From contig NZ_JAGHRE010000012.1 of the NCBI RefSeq assembly GCF_017743935.1, forward strand, positions 56,526 to 120,525: a stretch of 64,000 nucleotides of DNA. Reading direction: 5' to 3'. Under the pieces are notes generated by a model. The model was not told the DNA's origin. It made no database searches and saw only the letters and a list, made by a program, of their open reading frames with translations. The DNA comes from Tropicibacter sp. R16_0. GTDB lineage: Bacteria > Pseudomonadota > Alphaproteobacteria > Rhodobacterales > Rhodobacteraceae. Positions 10,059 to 20,855 of the stretch are shown piece by piece; position 1 is the stretch's first letter, and each line of letters begins with the position of its first letter. Position numbers and translations under genes: made by a program.

Positions 10059-11246
10059 CTATTGAGCGGCCACGGCGTTGGCGCGCTCGGTAGCAAAGGC
10101 GCAGAGCGTCTGCAGCGCCTGGGCAAACTCCTCATCCGCGATTGTCATGGCCACCCGGATGTGACCGGCGGCGGCCTGGCCAAAGCTTTCGCCCGGCATG
10201 ACGGCGATATGATGCGTATCCAACAGCGCATTGGCAAAGTCTTCGCCGCTCATGCCCGTCGCACGAACATCGAGCATTAGGTACATCGCCCCTTGGGCGG
10301 GCACCAGGCCAAGGGTGTTTTGCTTGGCAAGGATCTCTTTGGCCAGCTGCCTGCGACGACGGAAGGGCGCGGCGATCTCTTCTTCCAATTCGTCGCCTGC
10401 ATTCAGCGCAAAATCGGCCGCATCCTGAACGAACCCCGGCACGCCATAGGTCGTGTGGGTCGCCAGGTTGATCAGATGGGTGATCACATCCTCTGGGCCC
10501 ACGATCCAACCGCAGCGCGAGCCGGTCATGGCGTGGGATTTCGACATCGACCCCACCACCAGCGTCCGCTCGGCCATGCCGGGCAGGGCGCGGGGGGAGA
10601 TGTGTTCGCCCTCCCACACTTGCGTGTCATAAACCTCGTCCGAGATCAGCCACAGATCGCGTTTTTTGCAAACCTCGGCGATGCCTTCCAGTGTTTCGCG
10701 GGAATAGACCACGCCCGTGGGGTTGTTGGGCGAGTTGATCAGCAGCGACACGGCCCCCTCGGCGGCGGCGTCAATCTCGGCCGCGCGGGGTTGGAATGCA
10801 TCCTCGGCGTGAGTTTGCACAGCCTTGGCAACAGCCCCGACACCCCGGATCGTGCCGGGGTAGGTCGCGTAGTAGGGATCAAGATAGAGCGCTGTATCGC
10901 CAGAATTGCAGGTCGCGGCATGGGCGGCAAACAGCGCAGCCTGACCACCGGGGGTGATCAGCACATTGTCGGCCGTGGTCGGCACGCCTGTCTGCTCCTG
11001 GATCCGTTTCGCCACGGTTTCGCGCAGCGAGGCGACACCCGGCACCATGGCATAACCTGTATGCCCGCCCCGGGCCGAGGCATCCATGGCCGCCAGAATC
11101 GAGGCGTGCGTTCGAATGTCATGTTCCCCGATGGTCAGTTCCGACACCGGGACGCCCTCGGATTTCATCCGACGGGCGCGGTAAAAGACGTCCCAACCAT
11201 CCGAACCGCCACCGGTCAGATGCGTGATACGACGCGACAACTGCAT
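10059..11246 (-). CDS. Pyridoxal-phosphate aminotransferase, class I/II
   Basis: 395 residues, fold type I aminotransferase of the aspartate aminotransferase superfamily. The Schiff-base lysine is K236 in SMSKSHAMTGSRCGW, the PLP-contact segment SPNNPTG is at about residue 168, and the aspartate in ISDEVYD is seen. The family includes aspartate, alanine and arginine:pyruvate transaminases; the amino donor cannot be decided here. It is monocistronic: the neighbours are the convergent barrel gene and, upstream, a VOC protein in the same direction but 80 bases away. Confidence 0.9.
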   Translation of the reverse strand: MQLSRRITHLTGGGSDGWDVFYRARRMKSEGVPVSELTIGEHDIRTHASILAAMDASARGGHTGYAMVPGVASLRETVAKRIQEQTGVPTTADNVLITPGGQAALFAAHAATCNSGDTALYLDPYYATYPGTIRGVGAVAKAVQTHAEDAFQPRAAEIDAAAEGAVSLLINSPNNPTGVVYSRETLEGIAEVCKKRDLWLISDEVYDTQVWEGEHISPRALPGMAERTLVVGSMSKSHAMTGSRCGWIVGPEDVITHLINLATHTTYGVPGFVQDAADFALNAGDELEEEIAAPFRRRRQLAKEILAKQNTLGLVPAQGAMYLMLDVRATGMSGEDFANALLDTHHIAVMPGESFGQAAAGHIRVAMTIADEEFAQALQTLCAFATERANAVAAQ

Positions 11247-11327
11247 GTTAGCCTCCCTCAGCAGATCACCGGCGGAGAGGGGCAGAGCCGCGCTGATTTG
11301 TCAATTCCGGTTCTGATTGGGACATGC

Positions 11328-11705
11328 TCAATTTCCGAACCCATCATGTGACCGCAAGGCACAGGGGTTCCCGTCCGGATCTGTGAATTCTGCGGTGGTG
11401 CCCCAACTGTGATGATGGATCGTTGCTGTTATCCCTTTGGTTTTCAGTTCTTTCGCGGTTGCTGCAACATCGCGAACGTTAAAGCGGAGTTTCGTCGGAT
11501 TCTGCGCAACCGTCTTTGGCTGGTCTGAACTTACGCCGCCCGTTTCGACCATCAGATAGGTGTCGCCCAACTTGAATGTTGTGAGGCGCTCGCCAGGCCG
11601 GTCGATGCTGTGCAACAACTCAAGACCCAGCAAATGGCCATAGAAATCGACGCAGGCCTCGTAGTTTTGGGTGAAAAGGATCACGCCGGCAGTGGTGAAG
11701 TTCAT
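11328..11705 (-). CDS. VOC superfamily (glyoxalase/bleomycin resistance/dioxygenase fold) protein
   Basis: 125 residues with the paired beta-alpha-beta-beta-beta modules of the VOC fold: an N-terminal FTQNYEACVDFYGHLLGLEL block and a C-terminal TAEFTDPDGNPCALRSHD block. Catalytic function ranges widely in this superfamily and cannot be assigned. It is a single gene reading away from the YjbR-like gene. Confidence 0.8.
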   Translation of the reverse strand: MNFTTAGVILFTQNYEACVDFYGHLLGLELLHSIDRPGERLTTFKLGDTYLMVETGGVSSDQPKTVAQNPTKLRFNVRDVAATAKELKTKGITATIHHHSWGTTAEFTDPDGNPCALRSHDGFGN

Positions 11706-11884
11706 GACAGCTCCCTGATGGTGGTTTTGTCCAGATGAAGGGAGCTTGCGGCCTCAAGTTGGGTTTAGGTCAATAGGGGAATGTCGGGGGGCGCAAGACG
11801 TGCGTGGGCCTTCTGGTCTCTGCGAAGTGCGACGCAGGTCATACCCTTGGCGCGCCGTTCGTGAGCACCGAAAAGGGGCGAGGT

Positions 11885-12229
11885 TCAGGTTCTTGGATCA
11901 AGTGTCGCTTGCAATTTTTTGGTCAGGCCGGAGCGGACAATGTCATAGCTTGTCTCAAGCCTGTGCTGCATTTCATCCGCGTCCGTGTCCCATGGCAACC
12001 TGATCCAGCTGCGATGGAAATAGGGGGCTTTGATGCCCACGCCTGCCTCGATCAGCATCTGCGCCGTCTCGATGTCTGGTGTTTTGACCGATACCCCGTC
12101 GCCCATCGACCCCACGCAGGCAAACATCTTGCCGCCCACCTTCCACGCGTCATGGCCTCCGCCCCAAGGATCCGACAATTCGGCCCCGGGAAAGGTTTCG
12201 CAGATGGCATTGACGATCTCTCGGCTCAT
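11885..12229 (-). CDS. MmcQ/YjbR family DNA-binding protein
   Basis: 114 residues. The pattern matches the MmcQ/YjbR family: a start [18 protein letters not shown], a [12 protein letters not shown] strand and a late HRSWIRLP segment. E. coli YjbR has a double-wing DNA-binding fold, but the cellular role is not known. Length is usual for the family. Confidence 0.85.
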   Translation of the reverse strand: MSREIVNAICETFPGAELSDPWGGGHDAWKVGGKMFACVGSMGDGVSVKTPDIETAQMLIEAGVGIKAPYFHRSWIRLPWDTDADEMQHRLETSYDIVRSGLTKKLQATLDPRT

Positions 12230-12454
12230 GCGGGCAGTGTGACCCGGAAAATCCCATCACTCAAGGCTTGGCGGATTGATCCGCCCGTGTTATGCGGGGT
12301 CCATGAACCAGACCATTTGCATCATTATCTGCTGCATTCCCTGCTGACATCGTCGCGGGCTGGTTTCTTTCGTTTTCATTTACAAGACAACTTGCTAAGC
12401 CCGCGGCCAGAAATGGCGAGTGGCGACACGTGCCTGTTCTTGAGGACAAACGAG

Positions 12455-13825
<1,371 letters not shown>

Positions 13826-13872
13826 ATTGATACGCGTCCGAAGTGGTTCGGGCGCGGTGTACCTACCCGAGG

Positions 13873-13914
13873 TCGGGCGATGCCCGAGCTAGCCAGAGAG
13901 CCAGAAGCCAGAGA
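13873..13914 (+). repeat. Small hairpin and tandem GCCAGAGA repeats in the cimA leader
   Basis: A perfect six-pair hairpin TCGGGC-GAT-GCCCGA (13873-13887) is followed by three near-tandem copies of GCCAGA(G)A at 13892-13914, ending just before the cimA ATG. No recognisable leader peptide or riboswitch was found. Confidence 0.6.
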
Positions 13915-13922
13915 GCAAGAAT

Positions 13923-15545
13923 ATGACCAAGGAACGCCTCTACCTCTATGACACCACCTTGCGCGACGGGCAGCAGACCCAGGGCGTGCAGTTCTCGACC
14001 CCCGAGAAGGTGCAGATTACCCAGGCGCTCGATTCCCTTGGCATCGATTACATCGAAGGCGGCTGGCCCGGGGCGAACCCGACCGACAGCGCCTTTTTTG
14101 CCGAAGCGCCCAAGACCCGCGCACAGTTGACCGCCTTTGGCATGACCAAGCGCTCAGGGAGGTCGGCCGCCAATGATGATGTGCTGGCGGCGGTGCTGAA
14201 TGCGGGCACCGGGGCGGTTTGTCTGGTGGGCAAATCGCATGACTACCACGTGACCGAGGCCCTTGGCATTCCGCTGGAGGAGAACACCGAAAACGTCGCC
14301 GCCTCGATGGCGCATATCGTGGCCCAAGGGCGCGAGGCGCTGTACGACGCCGAGCATTTCTTTGACGGCTACAAGGACAATCCGGACTATGCGATCTCGG
14401 TCTGCAAGGCGGCCTTGGACGCAGGTGCGCGCTGGATTGTGCTGTGTGACACCAATGGCGGCGCATTGCCGTCCGAGGTGGGCCGCATCGTGGCGCAAGT
14501 GATCGCCGCAGGCATCCCCGGCGACCGGCTGGGCATTCACACACATAACGACACCGAACAGGCGGTGGCCTGTTCGCTGGCCGCCGTGGACGCTGGCGCG
14601 CGGCAGATTCAGGGCACGCTCAACGGGTTGGGCGAGCGTTGTGGCAACGCCAATCTGACCGCGCTGATCCCGACGCTTTTGCTGAAGGAACCCTATGCCA
14701 GCCGCTTTGAAACCGGCGTGAGCCGTGAGGGGCTGGCCGACCTGACACGGATCAGTCGGATGCTGGATGACATCCTGAACCGGGTGCCGTCGAAACAGGC
14801 AGCTTATGTGGGCGCCTCGGCCTTTGCGCACAAGGCGGGGCTGCATGCCAGCGCGATCCTGAAAGACCCTTCGACCTATGAGCACGTTGACCCTGCTGTG
14901 GTTGGAAACACGCGCATCATCCCGATGTCGAACCAGGCGGGGCAGTCGAACCTGCGCAAGCGTCTGGCAGATGCGGGCATGACCGTGGAAAAGGGCGATC
15001 CGGCCTTGGGTCGCATTCTGGAGCGGATCAAGGCGCGCGAGGGCGAGGGCTATTCCTATGACACCGCGCAGGCGAGCTTTGAGTTGCTGGCGCGCGAGGA
15101 GTTGGGGCAGCTGCCGCAGTTCTTTGAAGTCAAGCGCTACAAGGTCACGGTTGAGCGGCGCAAGAACAAGTACAACAAGATGGTGAGCCTGTCGGAGGCG
15201 GTTGTTGTGGTCAAGGTCGACGGTGAAAAGAAGCTGTCGGTCAGTGAAAGCATGGATGATACCGGCAGCGACCGGGGCCCGGTGAACGCGCTGGCCAAGG
15301 CATTGGCCAAGGATCTGGGGCAGTACTCCGCGATCTTGAGCGACATGAAACTTGTGGACTTCAAGGTGCGGATCACCCAAGGCGGGACCGAGGCGGTGAC
15401 CCGCGTCATCATCGACAGCGAAGATGGGCAGGGGCGGCACTGGTCGACGGTTGGGGTCAGCGCGAACATCGTGGATGCTTCGTTCGAGGCGCTGTTGGAT
15501 GCGATCCAATGGAAGCTGATCCGCGACTGTGCCGGGGCGAAGTAA
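13923..15545 (+). CDS. cimA: (R)-citramalate synthase
   Basis: 540 residues, the usual size of CimA. It condenses acetyl-CoA with pyruvate to citramalate, a route to 2-oxobutyrate and isoleucine. The N-terminal TIM barrel starts with LYDTTLRDGQQTQGV (metal-binding DTTLRDG), has the HTHND metal ligands at about residues 206-210 and NGLGERCGNANL at about 240; the C-terminal third is the LeuA-type regulatory (feedback) domain. Homocitrate and 2-isopropylmalate synthases are related, but length and the ERCGN context favour CimA. The upstream region carries small repeats instead of a strong ribosome binding site. Confidence 0.92.
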   Translation: MTKERLYLYDTTLRDGQQTQGVQFSTPEKVQITQALDSLGIDYIEGGWPGANPTDSAFFAEAPKTRAQLTAFGMTKRSGRSAANDDVLAAVLNAGTGAVCLVGKSHDYHVTEALGIPLEENTENVAASMAHIVAQGREALYDAEHFFDGYKDNPDYAISVCKAALDAGARWIVLCDTNGGALPSEVGRIVAQVIAAGIPGDRLGIHTHNDTEQAVACSLAAVDAGARQIQGTLNGLGERCGNANLTALIPTLLLKEPYASRFETGVSREGLADLTRISRMLDDILNRVPSKQAAYVGASAFAHKAGLHASAILKDPSTYEHVDPAVVGNTRIIPMSNQAGQSNLRKRLADAGMTVEKGDPALGRILERIKAREGEGYSYDTAQASFELLAREELGQLPQFFEVKRYKVTVERRKNKYNKMVSLSEAVVVVKVDGEKKLSVSESMDDTGSDRGPVNALAKALAKDLGQYSAILSDMKLVDFKVRITQGGTEAVTRVIIDSEDGQGRHWSTVGVSANIVDASFEALLDAIQWKLIRDCAGAK

Positions 15546-15552
15546 CGGGCGC

Positions 15553-16329
15553 ATGCAGTTCGACGCGGATCTCACAGCTTGCGCAGCCTTGGTTGAAAAA
15601 GCCGATCCGGACCGGTTTCGCGCTGCCATGGCAGCACCTGTCGAGGCGCGGGCCGTGCTCTTTCCGCTTTATGCTCTGAACGTGGAAGTCTCTCGTGCGC
15701 CTTGGGTCACGCAAGAACCGATGATTGCTGAGATGCGATTGCAATGGTGGCGCGATGCCCTGCAAGAGATCGCTGACGGGGGCCCGGTCCGACGGCATGA
15801 GGTTGTGACGCCTTTGGCTGGTGTCCTGTCGCCGCATCTGGCGGCAAGTCTAGATGAATATGTCGCTGTAAGGCGCTGGGATATATACAAAGATCCCTTC
15901 GAAGATCGGGAGCATTTCGACAACTACATCACGTGCAGTTCGGGCCGTCTGATGGTGGCCGCCGCGCAGGCGCTTGGTCCGGCCGAGCAAGAGGTGGTGC
16001 AAGATTTCGCCTTTGCGGCGGGCATAGCTGGATGGCTGCGTGCCATTCCTGAACTTGAAGCGCGCGGCCGGATCCCGTTGCTTGACGGTACGCCGGATGG
16101 CGTGCAGGCCCTGGCGCAAGAGGCTCTGGCGCGCTTGTACAGCGCCCGGCGCAACCGGTCGGCCGTGTCCAACCCGGCGCGTGCAGCCCTTTTGGCCGGA
16201 TGGCAGACCGAACGGGTGTTGAAACGGATCGTGGCTGCCCCGCATCGGGTTGCCGCGGGCGATATGGTCTTTGACGATGTCCGCAGCCGCCTGCGGTTGG
16301 CGTGGGTTGCGCTAAGCGGCCAGTGGTAA
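15553..16329 (+). CDS. Squalene/phytoene synthase family protein (NDUFAF6-like)
   Basis: 258 residues, starting at the ATG at 15553, 8 bases after cimA. The isoprenoid synthase fold is visible from LYALNVEVSRAPW, the QWWRDAL helix at about residues 66-72 and a long helical C-terminus. The two aspartate-rich motifs (DxxxD) of true phytoene synthases are not intact, as in the mitochondrial complex I assembly factor NDUFAF6 and its alphaproteobacterial relatives. I infer a complex-I-assembly type protein and not a carotenoid enzyme; no carotenoid genes are near. Confidence 0.75.
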   Translation: MQFDADLTACAALVEKADPDRFRAAMAAPVEARAVLFPLYALNVEVSRAPWVTQEPMIAEMRLQWWRDALQEIADGGPVRRHEVVTPLAGVLSPHLAASLDEYVAVRRWDIYKDPFEDREHFDNYITCSSGRLMVAAAQALGPAEQEVVQDFAFAAGIAGWLRAIPELEARGRIPLLDGTPDGVQALAQEALARLYSARRNRSAVSNPARAALLAGWQTERVLKRIVAAPHRVAAGDMVFDDVRSRLRLAWVALSGQW

Positions 16330-16419
16330 GGCTGGTCCGTTGCGTTGGGGCTTGTTCAAACACGTTGACTGTGGATGTATTTGCACTGAATTGATGCGGT
16401 AGAGCGCAATGAGGGTCAG

Positions 16420-16842
16420 GTGACAGATTTCGAAACGCGAGAACGCGCGTGGATTGCGCTCAACCGGGTGCGGACCCGGATTTATCGCGATGCAGAACGG
16501 GCCTTGGTTGCAGCGGGTTTGCCCAAGCTCAATTGGTACGACGTTCTGTGGGAGCTGGAGCAATATCCGGACGGGTTGCGACCGGTTCGATTGCAAGAGT
16601 TGCTACTGTTTGATCAATCCAGCTTTTCACGCCAGGTCATGCGCATGGCCGAAGAGGGGTTGTTGACACGCGAACCAGCAGAAGATGACAGGCGGGGCAA
16701 GGTGCTGCGGATCACGCCCAAGGGGCGGGAGATACGCGCCCGGATGTGGGTCATCTACCGCTCGCACATTGATAGGGGCATGCAATCGGCAATCGAGGCT
16801 GGAAGCCTCGAGGATGTTGAGGTTGCCTCTCGTCGGCGCTGA
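16420..16842 (+). CDS. MarR family transcriptional regulator
   Basis: 140 residues. Winged-helix MarR protein: the recognition helix region LLFDQSSFSRQVMRMAEEGLL at about residues 63-83 and the wing PAEDDRRGKVLRITPKGR at about 87-104 are typical. The start is a GTG with GAGGGTCAG just upstream. The effector and targets are unknown; the gene stands alone. Confidence 0.85.
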   Translation: MTDFETRERAWIALNRVRTRIYRDAERALVAAGLPKLNWYDVLWELEQYPDGLRPVRLQELLLFDQSSFSRQVMRMAEEGLLTREPAEDDRRGKVLRITPKGREIRARMWVIYRSHIDRGMQSAIEAGSLEDVEVASRRR

Positions 16843-16891
16843 TTTCGCCACTCTGTTCAGTATTCCACATTCGGTTCAGTATCTCGGTACC

Positions 16892-16963
16892 GCGCCTCGC
16901 CATAGGCGAGGCGCGCGGCCCAACCGAGCAAGTGCCCGTCAGGGCATGCGGCGAGGGCGGGAG
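16892..16963. repeat. Intergenic palindromic repeat, copy 1
   Basis: A perfect ten-pair hairpin (GCGCCTCGCC-ATA-GGCGAGGCGC, 16892-16914) is followed by a 47-base block (16917-16963). The block recurs in inverted orientation at 20125-20171 with 43 of 47 bases identical. It lies between the MarR gene and the MFS gene. Confidence 0.85.
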
Positions 16964-16980
16964 TGCATCGAGGCTTGTGG

Positions 16981-18210
16981 TCAGGCCTCTTTCGGGCGCA
17001 GAACCAGCCAGATCAGTGCGCCGCCGGCCAGCACCAGGAAAGGACCCATCGCCAGGTTTACGGCGGTCCAACCCTCGATCGGTGAGCCGCCCGAACAATT
17101 CATCAATCCGCCCGAGGCCAGCGAGGCGACGGTCACACCGCCAAAAACCAAGAGGTCGTTGAGCCCCTGCATCCGTCCGCGCTCATGCGGTTCATGCGCA
17201 CCGGCGAGCATGGTGGTGGCGCCGATGAAGCCAAAGTTCCAGCCAAGCCCCAGCAGGATCAAAGCAATGAAGAAGTTGCCGATATCCACGCCCTGCAGCG
17301 CCACAGCGCCCGCACCTGCCAGGATGATCAATCCGGTGGCCACGATCTTTTCCACTCCAAAACGCGCGATCAGATGACCGGTGAAAAAGCTTGGCGCAAA
17401 CATCGCCAGAACATGGCTGGTCACCACGTCCGCCGCGTCGCCTTCGGTATAACCGCAGCCTACAACCGCCAGCGGGGTCGAGGTCATGACCAGGTTCATC
17501 AGAGCATAGGATACCATGGCGCAGATCACCGCCACGGCGATGCGCGGCGTGGTGATCAACTCCCACCGGGTGCGGCCCTTGGGGGCGTCTTCGGCAGGGG
17601 CTGCGGGTTTTGGGATGTCGATGAAGAAAAACAGCAACGAGCCAATCACGTTGACCGCAATCACCGCCAGATACGTGCCCATGAACGGCACGACAAAGGC
17701 CTGGCTGGTGGCCTTGACCAGCTGCGGGCCTATGACGGCAGACACAAGCCCACCTGCCATGACGTACGAGATCGCCTTGGGTCGGAACGCCTCGGACGCG
17801 GTGTCGGCAGCGGCAAAGCGGTAAAACCCTTGGGCGCTCATGTAGATGCCGGTCAGGAAACTGCCGAGCAAGAAGATCGGGAAAGAGCCCAGATACAAGC
17901 CGTAAGCGCCCACAAGACCGCCCGCAGCCCCGCCAGCACTGCCGATCAAAAAGCCCGCGCGACGCCCCCATTTCTGCATGATTGCCGAAATTGGCGTCGC
18001 CGTCAGCATCGAGCCCAGAACGATCAGCGAAATGGGCAGGGTGGCCAGGCAGACATTGCTGGCCAAGGACTGGCCCGCCAGACCGCCGATGGTAAAGATC
18101 ATCGGCATTTGAGCACCCAGCAAAGCCTGGGCGGCAACAAGAACGGCAACATTGCGCTTGGCGCGGCTGTCATCTGCGGGAGATGGAAGGGGGGCAGCGG
18201 TCATGGTCAT
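16981..18210 (-). CDS. Major facilitator superfamily transporter
   Basis: 409 residues with about twelve hydrophobic helices. It has the MFS-like loop WGRRAGFLIGSAGG at about residue 85 and a second-half repeat starting near residue 210 after a charged central loop (PAPAEDAPKGRTRWE). The start at 18210 avoids an 88-residue extension that would overlap the divergent DNA glycosylase gene. The substrate is not evident. It diverges from the alkA-like gene with a 93-base gap. Confidence 0.88.
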   Translation of the reverse strand: MTMTAAPLPSPADDSRAKRNVAVLVAAQALLGAQMPMIFTIGGLAGQSLASNVCLATLPISLIVLGSMLTATPISAIMQKWGRRAGFLIGSAGGAAGGLVGAYGLYLGSFPIFLLGSFLTGIYMSAQGFYRFAAADTASEAFRPKAISYVMAGGLVSAVIGPQLVKATSQAFVVPFMGTYLAVIAVNVIGSLLFFFIDIPKPAAPAEDAPKGRTRWELITTPRIAVAVICAMVSYALMNLVMTSTPLAVVGCGYTEGDAADVVTSHVLAMFAPSFFTGHLIARFGVEKIVATGLIILAGAGAVALQGVDIGNFFIALILLGLGWNFGFIGATTMLAGAHEPHERGRMQGLNDLLVFGGVTVASLASGGLMNCSGGSPIEGWTAVNLAMGPFLVLAGGALIWLVLRPKEA

Positions 18211-18303
18211 GACGCATGCGTATCCCTGAAACTGTTCGCGCACAAGCGGGTTGAAACGAGATGTGATGCAGGTAGGGTGCAGGGCAGGAATACAAGGGCG
18301 CGC

Positions 18304-18939
18304 ATGACTGACATCGGACGCATCATTGAGACACCAGAGTGCGTCATAGAGGGCGCGGATTGGCTGCGCGATGCTTGCCCGCGCATGGCCTATGCGATGG
18401 ATCAAACCGGTCCCTTGCCCTTGCGCCGCAGGCCAGATGGCTTTGAACAACTCCTTAGTGCAATCGTCAGCCAACAGGTCAGCGTCGCGTCGGCCAATGC
18501 CATCTGGAAGCGCATGAAAGACGCCCGCCTGACCGGACCGCGCAAGATCATGTGGGCGACGGATGAGGATTTACGCGCGGCCGGATTGAGCCGCCAGAAG
18601 ATGCGCTATGCCCGGGCCCTGGCTGAAGCGCGTATTGATTTCAAAGCCTTGCGGGACGCTCCTGATGCAGATGTCATATCTGTTTTGACGCAAGTTTCAG
18701 GCATTGGTGTCTGGACGGCCGAGATCTATGCGATGTTCTCGCTGGGGCGGGCTGACGTCTTTGCCCATGGCGATCTGGCCCTGCAAGAGGCCGCGCGCGT
18801 CCTCTATGACCTGCCCAAGCGACCGACCGAAAAGGAAATGCGCGAGATTGCGAACGCGTGGTCGCCCTGGCGTTCGGTTGCGGCGCGGGTTCTGTGGGCC
18901 TATTACCGCGTTGCCAAAGACAGGGAAGGTATCAGATGA
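18304..18939 (+). CDS. DNA-3-methyladenine glycosylase II (AlkA family)
   Basis: 211 residues. It removes alkylated bases in base-excision repair. The helix-hairpin-helix-GPD signature is complete: VSGIGVWTAEIYAMF (about 136-150), with catalytic Asp at about residue 157 in HGDLAL. It lacks the extra N-terminal domain of E. coli AlkA, as usual for alphaproteobacterial short forms. The ATG at 18304 begins the conserved protein although the frame is open further back. Its stop overlaps the ATG of the next gene (ATGA), so the two are coupled. Confidence 0.92.
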   Translation: MTDIGRIIETPECVIEGADWLRDACPRMAYAMDQTGPLPLRRRPDGFEQLLSAIVSQQVSVASANAIWKRMKDARLTGPRKIMWATDEDLRAAGLSRQKMRYARALAEARIDFKALRDAPDADVISVLTQVSGIGVWTAEIYAMFSLGRADVFAHGDLALQEAARVLYDLPKRPTEKEMREIANAWSPWRSVAARVLWAYYRVAKDREGIR

Positions 18940-19601
18940 CCAGAGTTTTGAATGCGCTCCGCAAGGAGCCGGTTTCGGGCAGCACACGCTCGGTTGTGGT
19001 GTTCGTGCACGGCTATGGGGCCAATGGTGCCGACCTGCTGGGGCTGGCGGATCCTCTGGGTGAGCATCTGCCGGATACGTTGTTTGTGGCGCCCGACGCG
19101 CCCGAGCAGATCCCTGGCATGCCGAACGGCTTTCAGTGGTTCCCGATCCCGTGGATCGACGGCTCCTCCGAAGAGGAAGCGATGCGCGGCATGGCGGCGG
19201 CAGTTGATGATTTCAATGCCTTCCTGGACGCGCTGATGGTGGACGAGGACGTTCTGCCCGAGCAGGTTGTTCTGTTTGGCTTCAGCCAGGGCACGATGAT
19301 GAGCCTTCACGTGGCGCCGCGCCGAGAGGATCCGGTTGCTGGCATCGTGGCCTTCTCGGGTCGTTTGCTGAGCCCCGAGACGCTGGAGGACGAGGTGGTC
19401 AGCCGGATGCCCGTCCTGCTTGTGCACGGCGATGCCGACGATGTGGTGCCGCCCCAATCGCTGCCGCAGGCGGCAGAGGCGCTGCAAGCTGCTGAATTCA
19501 AAGAGGTTTATGCGCATATCATGAAGGGTACCGGGCACGGCATTGCGCCAGACGGCCTGAGCGTCGCACTGGCCTTCATGCGGGACAAGCTGAGCCTCTG
19601 A
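18936..19601 (+). CDS. Alpha/beta hydrolase, carboxylesterase/phospholipase family
   Basis: 221 residues. Catalytic triad seen: Ser in GFSQG (about 117), Asp in HGDADDVVP (about 166) and His in GTGHGI (about 201); the oxyanion segment VFVHGYGANG is near the N-terminus. This is the LysoPL/acyl-protein-thioesterase-like branch acting on short carboxylesters. It starts inside the alkA-like stop codon and is followed after 2 bases by a GNAT gene, so the three form an operon. Confidence 0.9.
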   Translation: MTRVLNALRKEPVSGSTRSVVVFVHGYGANGADLLGLADPLGEHLPDTLFVAPDAPEQIPGMPNGFQWFPIPWIDGSSEEEAMRGMAAAVDDFNAFLDALMVDEDVLPEQVVLFGFSQGTMMSLHVAPRREDPVAGIVAFSGRLLSPETLEDEVVSRMPVLLVHGDADDVVPPQSLPQAAEALQAAEFKEVYAHIMKGTGHGIAPDGLSVALAFMRDKLSL

Positions 19602-19603
19602 TC

Positions 19604-20101
19604 ATGACGCTGACCGTCCGCCCCATGATGCCCGAGGATGTGACCGCAAGCTGCCGCATTCTGAACGACATCATCGAGGCGGGCGGGACCACCGCCCATG
19701 AGATGCCGTTCTCTGAAGCGCTGTTTCGCGAGAGCTTTCTGAGCGGGGTTGATATGGTTTGTTGCCACGTTGCGGTTGATGCGGGCAAAGAGATTGCCGG
19801 GTTTCAGTGGCTGGGCATTTCCGAGGATCTGCCTCCGGACTGCGCCGATATCGCAACCTTTGCAAGACAGAGCAGAGCCGTTCCGGGCGTCGGACGGGCC
19901 CTGTTTGCCGAGACCGCGCAGGTGGCGCTCAATCTTGGATTTGCGCAGATCAACGCCACGATCCGCGCCGACAACGTTCCTGGGCTGGCCTATTACACCA
20001 GGGTGGGATTTCAGGATCATTCCGTGTCCCACAGCCGTCCCTTGAAGGATGGGACATTGGTGGATCGCATCTCGAAACGGTTTGTTCTGAACCGCCAGTA
20101 G
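19604..20101 (+). CDS. GNAT family N-acetyltransferase
   Basis: 165 residues. The GNAT fold is seen from TVRPMMPEDVTASCRILN (strand 1/helix 1) and the acetyl-CoA pyrophosphate loop, here VPGVGRALFAET at about 99-110; ATIRADNVPGLAYYTRVGF at about 127-145 is the typical final part. It resembles phosphinothricin-type acetyltransferases, but the acceptor is unknown. It is third in the alkA-esterase operon. Confidence 0.85.
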   Translation: MTLTVRPMMPEDVTASCRILNDIIEAGGTTAHEMPFSEALFRESFLSGVDMVCCHVAVDAGKEIAGFQWLGISEDLPPDCADIATFARQSRAVPGVGRALFAETAQVALNLGFAQINATIRADNVPGLAYYTRVGFQDHSVSHSRPLKDGTLVDRISKRFVLNRQ

Positions 20102-20124
20102 AGGCGTAGGCAGCGCTCGAAGCG

Positions 20125-20194
20125 CTCCCGCCCTCGCGTCATGCCCTGACGGGCCCTTGCTCAGTTGGGCCGGGCGCCGGGCTGCGCCCGGCGC
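20125..20194. repeat. Intergenic palindromic repeat, copy 2
   Basis: Inverted copy of the repeat at 16892-16963. The 47-base core is at 20125-20171; beside it is a perfect nine-pair hairpin at 20174-20194 whose sequence differs from copy 1 while keeping the palindrome. A further small hairpin (AGCGCT-CGA-AGCGCT) is at 20112-20126. Confidence 0.85.
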
Positions 20195-20225
20195 GGACCC
20201 GCAGATCGCGGGCGGGACGTGGGTG

Positions 20226-20855
20226 TCAGCGACGTCTGGGTGTCTTGCGCCGGTCCTTGCCGCTTGGGCGCGAGGCAGTATCAATCATCGGAACCTGGAG
20301 GTCGTCCCAGGCACCGCTGCTCAAACCGTCCAAGGTCCAAGCTCCGATTCCATAACGGATCAACCTGAGCGTCGGGTGTCCGACGGCCGCGGTCATGCGG
20401 CGAACCTGCCGATTTCGGCCTTCGCGGATGGTCAACTCGATCCAGGTGTCGGGGATGGATTTGCGTATCCGAATGGGCGGTGTTCGGGCCCACAATTCTT
20501 GCGGTTCCTCTATCACCCGCGCCTTGGCGGGGCGGGTCAGACCATCCTTGAGCTCCACCCCCTCACGCAGAGCCTTGAGAGCGTCCCGGTCCGGGCTACC
20601 TTCGACCTGAACCCAATAGGTTTTAGGCATCTTGTGCTTGGGGTCCGAGATCTGCGCCTGCAACTTGCCGTTGTCGGTCAACAGCATCAGCCCCTCGCTG
20701 TCGCGATCCAGCCGTCCGGCGGGATAAACGCGGGGCACATCGACGTAATCCGACAACGTCGCCCGCGGGCTGTCGGCACTGGCCCGGTCAGTGAACTGGG
20801 GCAACACGTCAAAGGGTTTGTTGAAGCGGATCAGGCGGGTCATGGGGCCTTGCAT
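20226..20855 (-). CDS. 23S rRNA/RsuA-family pseudouridine synthase (RluE-like)
   Basis: 209 residues. The catalytic motif [14 protein letters not shown] (catalytic Asp in RLD) is at about residues 47-60, with the [11 protein letters not shown] block at about 143-153 and LIRYGIG near 165, all typical of the RsuA/RluB/E/F branch. There is no N-terminal S4 domain, as in RluE. The extreme C-terminus is basic. The likely target is uridine in 23S rRNA, but the position is not readable. Confidence 0.88.
   Translation of the reverse strand: MQGPMTRLIRFNKPFDVLPQFTDRASADSPRATLSDYVDVPRVYPAGRLDRDSEGLMLLTDNGKLQAQISDPKHKMPKTYWVQVEGSPDRDALKALREGVELKDGLTRPAKARVIEEPQELWARTPPIRIRKSIPDTWIELTIREGRNRQVRRMTAAVGHPTLRLIRYGIGAWTLDGLSSGAWDDLQVPMIDTASRPSGKDRRKTPRRR

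Noticed and set aside
14154..15629. 491-codon frame antisense to cimA
   Set aside because: Antisense shadow of a conserved gene.
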